A stretch of 15,930 nt of DNA, from the NCBI GenBank assembly GCA_002419025.1, contig DIFG01000090.1:1-15930 (forward strand), written 5' to 3'. Positions 1 to 7,739 of the stretch are shown here, one piece after another. The stretch comes from Deltaproteobacteria bacterium UBA5754. Lineage in GTDB: Bacteria > Desulfobacterota > Dissulfuribacteria > Dissulfuribacterales > UBA5754. Under the pieces are notes generated by a model that saw nothing but the letters and a program-made list of their open reading frames with translations, was not told the DNA's origin and ran no database searches. Made by a program: the position numbers and the translations under genes. Positions within the stretch are counted from its first letter, which is position 1, and each line of letters opens with the position of its first letter.

Positions 1-280
1 ACGCTGCCGCTTTTTTTAGGATGTCGCGCTCCATGCGGGTAATGGCCAGCTCCCGCTTGACCCGGGCAAGCTCCATTTCCAGCTCTGTGAGCGGGCGGCT
101 GGACTTGCCGATTTCACCGAGCTTTCCCGCCCGAGCCGCCCTGACCCAATTCTCCAGGGTCGACTTCGGAAGATCAAGACGCCGTGCAGCCTCCCCAGCC
201 TTCAGGCCCTGCTCGATGACCATCCGGGCGGCCTCTTCCCGAAACTCCTTCGTGTACTGCCCGTGGGGAATTCTCTCCAT
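1..280 (-). CDS. IS3-family transposase OrfA (HTH protein), 3' end cut by window edge
   Basis: The first OrfA subunit of an IS3-type element, which binds the IS ends and, after a -1 frameshift, is fused to the DDE integrase OrfB. Reading from the ATG at 280 gives 93 residues and runs off the window at base 1. The protein opens MERIPHGQYTKEFREEAARM, then has a helix-turn-helix (GLKAGEAARRLDLPKSTLEN, residues about 25-44) and a leucine-zipper-like tail (ELEMELARVKRELAITRMER) ending in ERDILKKAAA. This is the standard OrfA layout. A GGAGG ribosome site lies 6 bases before the start. OrfB would lie to the left, outside the window, so intactness cannot be judged. The family call is firm; the subgroup is not determined. 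Confidence 0.9.
   Translation of the reverse strand, partial: MERIPHGQYTKEFREEAARMVIEQGLKAGEAARRLDLPKSTLENWVRAARAGKLGEIGKSSRPLTELEMELARVKRELAITRMERDILKKAAA
10..17 (-). promoter_or_regulatory. Probable programmed -1 frameshift site of the IS3 element (A7G)
   Basis: Read on the minus strand the sequence is seven A residues followed by G, within the codons for ILKKA near the end of orfA. IS3-family elements make the OrfAB transposase by -1 slippage on an A6G/A7G string at this position. The heptamer is seen directly. The downstream stimulatory structure and orfB lie outside the window, so the function is inferred from family knowledge. Confidence 0.65.
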
Positions 281-340
281 GCGACACCTCCATTTCACCC
301 CATTCTATCGGGGTTCGATTTTTGGTGTCCATTTTTCCCA

Positions 341-668
341 ACATACCTCAGAAGCCGGGGTGGGCGGGCACTGGACCTTGCATGGCACCTTGAGTCCTCG
401 GACAAGACAGCCGATACATCGCCAAAGCGGCTATCCGCCCGTCGGAATAACGGCTCGCCCCGCCGGCCGTGGCGTCCTTCATTCCCCAGGATCCTTGTGG
501 GTAAGCCCGTGGCCATACTTAGGTAAGGAATTACCCAGGTAAAGGGAAAGCCAAAGGCATCCGAAAAGGAAAACAGCCCATTTTGCAGGCAGAAAACGGT
601 TTTTGGGGACAGGCACATCATTTGCTTTTTATTACAGGCGAGAATTGCAGACGACCCGAGTGGAATCC
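341..668. other. Non-coding stretch between IS end and pilin operon
   Basis: No gene is supported here. The stretch holds several short inverted repeats: GTCC/GGAC near 395-404, AGCCG/CGGCT around 410-433, TCCG/CGGA at 431-443, and GGTAA-ggaa-TTACC at 522-535. At 605-616 there is GGGGACAGGCAC, which resembles the conserved arm of some REP-type palindromes found beside Y1 transposases, but no partner arm is present. It must contain or adjoin the pilin operon promoter. I could not pick out a convincing -35/-10 pair or a sigma-54 site. Confidence 0.5.
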
Positions 669-1223
669 ATGAGGAATAAAACAAAACAAATGGGATTTAC
701 CCTGATTGAAACTATGGTGATCGTGGCCCTTATCGGCATCCTGGCCGCAATAGCCACACCTAATCTACTGAACTTTCTTCCGAACATGCAACTGCGAAGC
801 GCGGCCAGGGACATCTATTCATCAATGATGCGGGCCAAGACAGAAGCAATACGCCGGGGAGAAAACGTGACCCTTCTTTTCACCTCTCCGGGGAACACCT
901 ACACCATGTTTCTTGACAACGGAGCGGGCGGAGGAACCGCCGGCAACGGGGTGATAGATGGCGCCGAGATCATCCTGGTCCCTGCAACGGCCCTGCCAAA
1001 CCGGGTGAGCTTTGATCCCGCCATTTCGGGCAGTGATCATGTTGGCGATGGAGTGAGTTTCACCAATAACGCCCTGATTTTTTCCCCGCGGGGGATACCT
1101 GTAAATACTTCAGGCGCCCTTGGCATGGGAACAGTCGGACTGCGGGTTATGGACACCAACGGCAACGCTATACGTCAGAGATCCATTCGTGTCTCAAGTG
1201 CTGGAAGAGTAAACATTCAATAG
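669..1223 (+). CDS. Type IV minor pilin, FimT/GspH type
   Basis: A 184-residue prepilin. The leader MRNKTKQMG is followed by FTLIETMVIVALIGILAAIA, the class III signal cut by prepilin peptidase after Gly9, with Glu at mature position 5 and a hydrophobic assembly helix. The remainder (about residues 30-184) is a predicted beta-rich GspH/FimT head ending in SIRVSSAGRVNIQ. The ATG at 669 is chosen because it gives a normal short basic leader; the frame stays open upstream to an ATG at 603, which would add 22 residues of implausible leader. As first gene of the minor-pilin set it probably helps prime pilus assembly and carry PilY1 at the tip. FimT-type proteins can also bind DNA during natural transformation in some bacteria, which cannot be inferred here. 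The ribosome site is weak. Confidence 0.88.
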   Translation: MRNKTKQMGFTLIETMVIVALIGILAAIATPNLLNFLPNMQLRSAARDIYSSMMRAKTEAIRRGENVTLLFTSPGNTYTMFLDNGAGGGTAGNGVIDGAEIILVPATALPNRVSFDPAISGSDHVGDGVSFTNNALIFSPRGIPVNTSGALGMGTVGLRVMDTNGNAIRQRSIRVSSAGRVNIQ

Positions 1224-1232
1224 AGAAATCCT

Positions 1233-1991
1233 ATGCAAAAAGACACCTTACTTAGCAACAGATATCATATTGATATTTTGCTGAATGCAGCAGGCTTCAC
1301 CCTTGTCGAGCTGATGATCGCCCTTCTCGTCTCGGGCTTCATCATGGCATCCGTTGTGTCAGTCTATATCGCTCAATCCAAGAGTTATTCCGAGCAGGAC
1401 GATATCGCCAATATCCAGCAGGACCTGCGGGGGGCGCTTGCCATCCTGCCCATGGAGATCCGGCTTGCCGGCTGTGATCCGACGGAAAGCAACGTGGCAG
1501 GCATCCTTGAGGCAACCGGTTCGCGTTTCCGGTTCACCATGGATGTGCGGGGAGGCGCGACCAATCCGAACAGCGCGGACGGAGATGTCAACGATGACAG
1601 CGAGGATGTCGCCTACGGGTTTGGTGCAAATGTGGATACGGATAATGACGGCATCGTGGACAACGGAGGAGCGAATTGGAGCGGTACGGGATCCCTGGGA
1701 AGGCAGATCGGTGGAGCGGGAGGATTCCAGGATCTGGCGGACAACGTCGAGGCGATGGAATTCAATTACGTCCTCGAAGACGGATCGACCTCGCTTGCCC
1801 CGGCCAATCCCGCCAGGATCCGCGCCGTGCAGGTGTCGCTCCTCGCAAGGGCCGCGAATCCGGCCTCCTCGGGCTTTCTCAACACGGCCACATATACCAC
1901 GGCGTCCGGAGTGGTGTGGGATCCGCCCGATGACAATTTCCGAAGGAGACTTGTGGTAACAACCATCCAATGCCGGAACATGGGGTACTGA
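1233..1991 (+). CDS. pilW: Type IV pilus minor pilin PilW
   Basis: A 252-residue prepilin beginning 9 bases after fimT. The leader is long for this class (21 residues to Gly), followed by mature FTLVELMIALLVSGFIMASV with Glu at position 5. The helix continues into QSKSYSEQDDIANIQQDLRGA, and the sequence PMEIRLAGCDP is typical of PilW proteins. Residues around 110-150 are Asp/Asn-rich and include VDTDNDGIVDNGG, which fits a thrombospondin-3-like calcium loop (DxDxDGxxD). The protein should act in the periplasm and inner membrane as part of the minor-pilin priming complex. The stop at 1989-1991 is 2 bases before pilV, suggesting translational coupling. The family call is confident; calcium binding is inferred from motif shape only. 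Confidence 0.88.
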   Translation: MQKDTLLSNRYHIDILLNAAGFTLVELMIALLVSGFIMASVVSVYIAQSKSYSEQDDIANIQQDLRGALAILPMEIRLAGCDPTESNVAGILEATGSRFRFTMDVRGGATNPNSADGDVNDDSEDVAYGFGANVDTDNDGIVDNGGANWSGTGSLGRQIGGAGGFQDLADNVEAMEFNYVLEDGSTSLAPANPARIRAVQVSLLARAANPASSGFLNTATYTTASGVVWDPPDDNFRRRLVVTTIQCRNMGY

Positions 1992-1993
1992 AG

Positions 1994-2509
1994 ATGAAAC
2001 CGGCGACACTGCTTCGCAACCAGAGTGGGGTGACCCTGATAGAGGCGATGATCGCCATCGTGATCCTGTCGATCGGCATCCTCGCCGTGATGAACATGCA
2101 GGTCATAGCCATCCGTTCCAGCTCCTCGGCCATGAACCGGACGGATGCCAACAATGTGGCCCTCTCCCTTCTCGAGACCCTGAAAGAGCTGGATTTCGAC
2201 GATCCCAACCTGGCCGAGACCGTTGCAAGCCCGGGTGCGCTGGCAAATGACGGCAACGAGAGGACCTTCACGGCCGCCGATTTTCCAGAAATGAACGCAC
2301 TCATTCAATTTCCGGCCGGTGCCGCAGCCGGGACCATCGTGGATCAGTCCGGCATCACCTATAACCTCTCCTGGGACGTCCAGGACAGGCTGCTGCCAAC
2401 CGGAGAGATACTGAACAAGACCATTCGGATTTATATGACATGGAACTCCCCTATGGGACAGAACAGGCTGGAAATGACAACTATCAAGTACAACAACATT
2501 GATCTGTAA
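1994..2509 (+). CDS. pilV: Type IV pilus minor pilin PilV
   Basis: A 171-residue prepilin. The leader MKPATLLRNQSG precedes mature VTLIEAMIAIVILSIGILAV, with Glu at position 5 and the MNMQ-then-Ser/Asn-rich transition (IAIRSSSSAMNRTDANNVAL) usual for PilV. The start at 1994 is preferred over the in-frame ATG at 1970, which overlaps pilW and would give a 20-residue leader. The C-terminal head ends with TWNSPMGQNRLEMTTIKYNN, similar to other PilV tails. It sits between pilW and pilX and is expected to assemble with them into the tip complex. Assignment rests on the N-terminus, length and gene order. Confidence 0.86.
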   Translation: MKPATLLRNQSGVTLIEAMIAIVILSIGILAVMNMQVIAIRSSSSAMNRTDANNVALSLLETLKELDFDDPNLAETVASPGALANDGNERTFTAADFPEMNALIQFPAGAAAGTIVDQSGITYNLSWDVQDRLLPTGEILNKTIRIYMTWNSPMGQNRLEMTTIKYNNIDL

Positions 2510-2558
2510 CTTCACCGCATCGGCAACGACTCGCAATTTCATGCAGAAAGGTGCATCC

Positions 2559-3125
2559 ATGTTCAATCCATCTCGACAAAGCGAAAAATACAACTCGGAT
2601 GAATCGGGCTTTGTTCTGGTCTCGGCGGTTGTCGTTCTGCTGGTCCTCACCCTGCTCGGGATGTGGGCGCTGGGGACATCCACGTCCGAGCTTCAGGTCG
2701 CCGGCAGTTCGCAGCAGGTCGAGACGCAGTTCAACGTCGCGGAGGGAGGCGCCTACTCGGAGGCCGGCAAGGTGGGATTCAACCTCCAGCCCTTCTATCA
2801 GATTTCCAATCCAAGCCAGCACGATCAGCTTCTGATCCCGAACACTGACGCGGCATTTGACCCAGGAAACGACACGGCAAATCTGCTTGCGGGCATAACC
2901 CGATCGGATCCCGCCACCTGGCCATGGGAAAATCTGCTGCAGGATTATACAGACGACAATAACGATTCAGACTACCGGTATCTGACTACCTATCTTTATC
3001 CGGATATAGCACCGATGGGGTACGATCCAGGCATGTTCTCCGGGTACAAGTTCCGCATCCAGGGCGCAGCGCCTTTGGTAGTAGAGCTGGGTGGTACCAA
3101 GGTAGGCGTCAAGGCAAGTCTGTAA
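2559..3125 (+). CDS. pilX: Type IV pilus assembly protein PilX
   Basis: A 188-residue protein with a class III leader ending DESG, then mature FVLVSAVVVLLVLTLLGMWA and TSTSELQVAGSSQQ, the recognisable PilX N-terminal pattern (hydrophobic helix, TLLG, then a T/S-rich AG segment followed by FNVAEGGAYSEAGK). Mature position 5 is Ser, not the Glu of the other pilins. Lack of this Glu is also seen in the tip pseudopilin GspK. The start at 2559 is chosen because AGAAAGG lies 7-9 bases before it; in-frame ATGs at 2499 and 2541 have poorer sites, and 2499 overlaps pilV. PilX lies directly before pilY1, as in other minor-pilin operons. Confidence 0.85.
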   Translation: MFNPSRQSEKYNSDESGFVLVSAVVVLLVLTLLGMWALGTSTSELQVAGSSQQVETQFNVAEGGAYSEAGKVGFNLQPFYQISNPSQHDQLLIPNTDAAFDPGNDTANLLAGITRSDPATWPWENLLQDYTDDNNDSDYRYLTTYLYPDIAPMGYDPGMFSGYKFRIQGAAPLVVELGGTKVGVKASL

Positions 3126-3155
3126 AATTACTTCATGCACAAAAGGCTAATAATC

Positions 3156-6100
3156 ATGCAAACTACCTGGAATAAATATAAGAGTCAGGCAAGTAGTGTA
3201 TCTCTTATCCTTGCGGTGCTATTAGTTGCCGTATCGCCCACCTCGGCCCGGGACACGGACATTTACGCAATCAATGCCAAGCAGAACTGCTACATACTCA
3301 TGGATAGCTCAGGCTCCATGAACTTTGGAGTTTACGAGCATACGATTGATTATGCAGCCATGTTTGATTATCTCTTTACATTGAACGACAGTCCTACCGG
3401 TGACTATTATGATTATATCTATGACACTGTGAATGATAGCGACTATTTTTACACACACAAGAGTGAAAGAAAAAAGATTTATTTATGGAAGGGACGAATT
3501 GGAGTGACAGTAGCCACGGTTAACGGCCAAAATGTGGCCTTTACCGGTGATGCCGCTGATCCGAACTATCTCTGGTTTCTTAACGATATGGTGGATACCC
3601 ATACCCTCATTGACGAGAATGGTAATTTGACTGGAGACGGCGCGGGAACGCCTCGTTTGTCTGTTGACAACGATGGATATGTGTTGCTGGATGGTCAGCG
3701 ATTGCCTCTGGGCATGAGCATAAAACACCATGATTACAAGATATTATACAATGGCTCTGTGGTTGATAACGGTTTTGGCGGGTTGATGAATGCCCCGGGC
3801 TATTATTTCAGCGGCTATGAAGGTGTTGCCAGCGGCAGCCTGAATGTGGCGGAGAACGGCGATCAGGACATCTATTTTTTTGTTACCGGCAACTGGGCCA
3901 ACATGCAAGCCATGTACAATCTTCATTACACCACCAACAACCCGACTCCTGCCGGAGCAAGCCAAGGTGACATGGCCTGGGTATACGAAACCTTTCCCAT
4001 TCAAACAGATTCATGGACAACGCTGGATCATGTATTGGATTATCCCGAAGGCCCTGGAAAGTATGCAAAAAAAATGTCGGAGGCATCTACTGCTCAGACT
4101 ATCGTTCACCCAGGGGCCTTAAAGATTCAGGTGCATTTTTCCGCCTTTGATGTGCAGGGTGATGGCAAAACCACAAAATTCAAAAATGACTACATCAAGC
4201 TATACAACCAGAACGGTACAGCGGTATCAGATGCTCAATACGACAACGATAATCCTCCAACAACCTCCAATGGCGGCTGGTCACCAATTATCAATGGCGA
4301 TTCCGTCACGATCAAACTAAACTCTAACGATGATAGCATTACCGGTATTGGCTATACAGTCGATAAAATACGGGTAGTTTATCAAGTCGATTCCTATCTC
4401 ATGCAGAGCCGCCTGGACGTGGCCAAGGACGCATTGATTTACGTGGTGGAGGAATTCCGCGGCAAGATGAACTGGGGCTTTGCCTCGTTCGGCAACAATG
4501 CCAATGGTGCGCAGATCGGACCTTTTCTGAATCCGGTGGACAACGACGACACACAGCGCGCCGCCATCGCTGTTGCGGTGCGGAACGTGACCGCCAACGG
4601 CGGCACCCCGCTCATGGAGGCATTGCAGGACGTGTTCGAGGACGGCTACTACGGCCGGAGGAACATCCTTGACGACATGCTGTGCCGCAAGAACTACATC
4701 ATTTCCATGACCGACGGCTTTCCATCTTTGGATACGGACAATGCCAGGATCAATAGCGTGACTTTTAACGATTGGGATGGAGACGGCTGGACTTCCGATC
4801 CTTATCAGCCGCCCACTTCACCCAACTATTACGACGACGTGGCCCACTGGATCTATACGCACAGCTGGATAGACAAAAGCGAGGTGACCGATCCCGCAAA
4901 CTCCTATGTCAACGTCACTACACATCACATATCTTTCGGCGCCAACCACCCGCTTCTCGAAGACGCAGCCAGCGAGTCGGGCGGCGAGTACATCGTGGCC
5001 TACAATAAAGAGCAGCTGGTGGCGGCCTTCTATTCCCTGGCTCTGCAGATGGTCCAGGCGGTCTCCTTCACATCGCCGGTGGTGTCCGTGGACGCGGTCA
5101 ACAAGATCCAGAGCGGCGACGACCTCTACATGGGTCTTTTCCTGCCCAAGGATACCGGCTGGGTCGGAAACGTGAAGAAATTCAAGCTGGGCGACGGCTC
5201 GGTCAACCGGCCCGTACGTTTCATGATCTATGACGCAGCCAATCATGAAGCCGTAGACGCCGCCGGGCAGTTTCTGGACAACACAGCCGCCTTCTGGGGT
5301 GACGATAACGACATAAACGATGCGGACAATTACGGCGCAGCTGATATCCAGGAGGATGGAGTTGGCGAGGTGCTTCTGGAGGACGTGAAGTCCTTCTTTG
5401 CAGCCGGGCAATTCTGGTCGAGGCGGATTTATACCTCTAAAAGCGGCGTCATGGTCAAGTTCGACCGCGATCACATCACAGCCGCCGATCTAACCGTGGC
5501 CGATGACGAGACCCGTGACAAACTGATCAACTTCATCCATGGATATACCTTCGACGCCGATGCCGCAGGTGCGCCGTTTGAGGTGCGGGAATGGATCCTC
5601 GGGCCCATCATCCATTCCCGGCCGGTGGTGGTGGACTATTTCGACACCTCCCAGGCTGCGCTTCCTCTGCTGAAAAGGTTCATCGTCGTGGGAAGCAATG
5701 ACGGCATGCTCCACGTGTTTGACGATACCAACGGCCGGGAGGTGCTTGCCTTTATCCCCGAGGATATCCTGCCTAAGCTCAAGGATGTGCAGGCAAACAA
5801 GATGTACGACACCGTCGATGGCATGATCACCCTGTATCGGAGGGGCGGGAACCCAAAGTACCTGATCTTCGGCGAGAGGCGGGGAGGAAACCATTTCTGG
5901 AATCTGGACATATCGGACATGAATCCTCTCAACTGGACGGTCGCCTGGGACTATGCGAACGCCGAAATCAGCCAGTCCTGGTCAGAGGTGAAGGTGGCGA
6001 GCATCCCAGTTTCCATCACAAGCGACGGTGTGAAGACCTACAAGGACGTTGCCGTATTCACCGGCGGGTATGACCCGGAGGAGGACCTTTTCCCAGAGCC

Positions 6101-7655
6101 GTTCACGGACCAGGATTCGAACGGGACCCCCTTCAAGGCCAATGGGACCATAGATCCCGGTGAATGGTCACAGGCGGACGCCACACAGGACGTCTATGAT
6201 GACAACATTTACAATACGTACAATCCCGGAATGAATGAAACGGGGCGCGGCGTCTTTGTGGTGGACATCGATAACCCTTACGCAGTCACTTCCGTGGCTT
6301 CGACACAGGTCCTGCCATTTTCCGTCACCTATGGGGCATCTGATGTTACGGAAGGTGCATCACAGAAGCTCAGCGACATGAAGTTTTCTTTTCCGGCCAG
6401 CCCGACTGTGGTGACCGGTACGGACAAATACGTCTATCGCGACGAAACCGGCCTGAGAATGGCCATGAAAGAGAACGTGTTGTTGTCGATCTACGCCGTC
6501 GATGTGTATGCCAACCTGTTCAAGGTTCGCTTTTCCGTGGATGCCGAAAACACTAACACCCCAACGAATCCCAATTGGCAGATAAACGATGCCCAGTGGA
6601 GCGTGAACAGGCTCTTCGGCGCTAACCCGGGAAGCTTGAGCGGCAGCGGCAGGATGGGCGCGGGCACGGACCTGAACGATCAGGGTCGCAAGGCCTTTTA
6701 TCCCCCAGCAGTCTCCTGGAGGGGATCAAAAGGATACTTCGAGGCCGGGAACTATTACTTTCCTGACGTGACCTTTGACACCGTTGACAAGATGGCCTCG
6801 CTTTTCTTCGGCACGGGAGACCGCGAGAACCCCAAATACACAATGATCCGGAATCGTTTCTATGCCGTCTACGACGACTCGTTGGTGACAGCGATGAAGC
6901 TGCAGCCACCGCCTGTCACAAGCGTGCCGGTGAGTTCTGCGCCTTATACCGAAGACGATCTGCTAAACCTGACCTGCGACGAACTGGGAGAGGACGTGAT
7001 CATCAATAGCTGTTACCTCGGACCGTTGGGTGGCGCCTGCGATGCCACGGACACCTCCGAAGATATGAAAAAGTATCTCAAATCTCTTCTGACAGACGAT
7101 GCCGTTTACGGTTCGCCTTCCGACCTGGAATACGGGGCCTTGCACGAGGATGACGCCAAGGGATGGTACATCGTCCTCGATGATCAGGGGAAAAGCACGG
7201 TGTGCGGTCATGTCAGCTATCCCACCTTTATCGATGCGACATCCAGCAACGACCGTGACAACCACGACGGAGAACAGGTACTGAGCCAGGCCACCCTCTA
7301 TTATGGAACACTCTATTTCACCACCTTTCAGGCCTCCATCAGCGATCCCTGCAATCCACAGGGAAATGGTTTTTCCTATGCCATCAATTATCTGAATGGC
7401 AGCGCAACCTATGACCTCAATCAGCCATGGGAAGAAAATCTTGATGTCACGGATCGCTACAAAAAGTTTATTGCAATCTACGGAATACCGTCAGGGTTTA
7501 CCATTATTACCAGCGATGGGCATGCTGCCGCTATGGCAAGCATGGGAGGGGCAGTCATAGGCCCGGGTCCTGATCCCAACAATCCTTATGAAATTGCCAC
7601 ACCCGGCTTGGGGCTTGAGCTGTATTACTGGCGCGACAGCAACAGTCTCCAATAA
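3156..7655 (+). CDS. pilY1: Type IV pilus tip adhesin PilY1 with a split von Willebrand A domain
   Basis: A 1499-residue secreted protein, larger than typical PilY1/PilC (about 1000-1200). A signal peptide ends near TSA (about residues 1-29). A vWA domain begins with the MIDAS string DSSGSM (Asp50, Ser52, Ser54). The rest of vWA resumes only at about residue 416 (SRLDVAKDALIYV), with GGTPLMEAL (Thr484) and MTDG (Asp520). Between lie about 350 residues ending in a CUB-like segment (about 313-411). DWDGDGW (539-545) looks like a calcium loop. The C-terminal PilY1 beta-propeller includes FIVVGSNDGMLHVF (842-855) and an EF-like loop DQDSNGTPFKANGTIDPGEW (985-1004). A Cys cluster lies near LTCDEL...SCYLG...GACDATD. 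AAGG lies 9 bases before 3156; the in-frame ATG at 3135 has no ribosome site. Expected role: pilus-tip adhesin and extension/retraction control. Confidence 0.9.
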   Translation: MQTTWNKYKSQASSVSLILAVLLVAVSPTSARDTDIYAINAKQNCYILMDSSGSMNFGVYEHTIDYAAMFDYLFTLNDSPTGDYYDYIYDTVNDSDYFYTHKSERKKIYLWKGRIGVTVATVNGQNVAFTGDAADPNYLWFLNDMVDTHTLIDENGNLTGDGAGTPRLSVDNDGYVLLDGQRLPLGMSIKHHDYKILYNGSVVDNGFGGLMNAPGYYFSGYEGVASGSLNVAENGDQDIYFFVTGNWANMQAMYNLHYTTNNPTPAGASQGDMAWVYETFPIQTDSWTTLDHVLDYPEGPGKYAKKMSEASTAQTIVHPGALKIQVHFSAFDVQGDGKTTKFKNDYIKLYNQNGTAVSDAQYDNDNPPTTSNGGWSPIINGDSVTIKLNSNDDSITGIGYTVDKIRVVYQVDSYLMQSRLDVAKDALIYVVEEFRGKMNWGFASFGNNANGAQIGPFLNPVDNDDTQRAAIAVAVRNVTANGGTPLMEALQDVFEDGYYGRRNILDDMLCRKNYIISMTDGFPSLDTDNARINSVTFNDWDGDGWTSDPYQPPTSPNYYDDVAHWIYTHSWIDKSEVTDPANSYVNVTTHHISFGANHPLLEDAASESGGEYIVAYNKEQLVAAFYSLALQMVQAVSFTSPVVSVDAVNKIQSGDDLYMGLFLPKDTGWVGNVKKFKLGDGSVNRPVRFMIYDAANHEAVDAAGQFLDNTAAFWGDDNDINDADNYGAADIQEDGVGEVLLEDVKSFFAAGQFWSRRIYTSKSGVMVKFDRDHITAADLTVADDETRDKLINFIHGYTFDADAAGAPFEVREWILGPIIHSRPVVVDYFDTSQAALPLLKRFIVVGSNDGMLHVFDDTNGREVLAFIPEDILPKLKDVQANKMYDTVDGMITLYRRGGNPKYLIFGERRGGNHFWNLDISDMNPLNWTVAWDYANAEISQSWSEVKVASIPVSITSDGVKTYKDVAVFTGGYDPEEDLFPEPFTDQDSNGTPFKANGTIDPGEWSQADATQDVYDDNIYNTYNPGMNETGRGVFVVDIDNPYAVTSVASTQVLPFSVTYGASDVTEGASQKLSDMKFSFPASPTVVTGTDKYVYRDETGLRMAMKENVLLSIYAVDVYANLFKVRFSVDAENTNTPTNPNWQINDAQWSVNRLFGANPGSLSGSGRMGAGTDLNDQGRKAFYPPAVSWRGSKGYFEAGNYYFPDVTFDTVDKMASLFFGTGDRENPKYTMIRNRFYAVYDDSLVTAMKLQPPPVTSVPVSSAPYTEDDLLNLTCDELGEDVIINSCYLGPLGGACDATDTSEDMKKYLKSLLTDDAVYGSPSDLEYGALHEDDAKGWYIVLDDQGKSTVCGHVSYPTFIDATSSNDRDNHDGEQVLSQATLYYGTLYFTTFQASISDPCNPQGNGFSYAINYLNGSATYDLNQPWEENLDVTDRYKKFIAIYGIPSGFTIITSDGHAAAMASMGGAVIGPGPDPNNPYEIATPGLGLELYYWRDSNSLQ

Positions 7656-7739
7656 AAATGCACACAAAAATATGTTCGCTCATTATTGATTTGCGTTGGC
7701 TAACACCCCAAAAAATAATCCAGTGAGGATATTCGAATT

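Larger units (their letters stand above)
1..340 (-). mobile_element. End of an IS3-family insertion sequence, upstream side of orfA
   Basis: The region before orfA (plus 281-340) looks like an IS3 terminus. On the minus strand it begins TGGGAAAAATGGACACC, and IS3 ends typically open with TG and often carry a GGACACC-type block. An ACCCC/GGGGT hairpin (297-314) lies between this end and the orfA ribosome site. Such hairpins can limit read-through from outside the IS. The boundary at 340 is a guess; 350 (minus strand TGAGG) also fits. The other end is outside the window, so neither the inverted repeats nor a target duplication can be matched. Confidence 0.55.

Noticed and set aside
420..540. 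Possible c-di-GMP (GEMM-type) riboswitch before the pilin operon
   Set aside because: GGTAA-ggaa-TTACC and GCCAAAGCGGC recall pieces of the motif, but the order, spacing and conserved GCAAAGCC/GGGTTACC elements do not fit.
21..542. 173-codon plus-strand frame at the left edge
   Set aside because: Opposite strand of the IS3 orfA, then running through non-coding sequence; no family resemblance.
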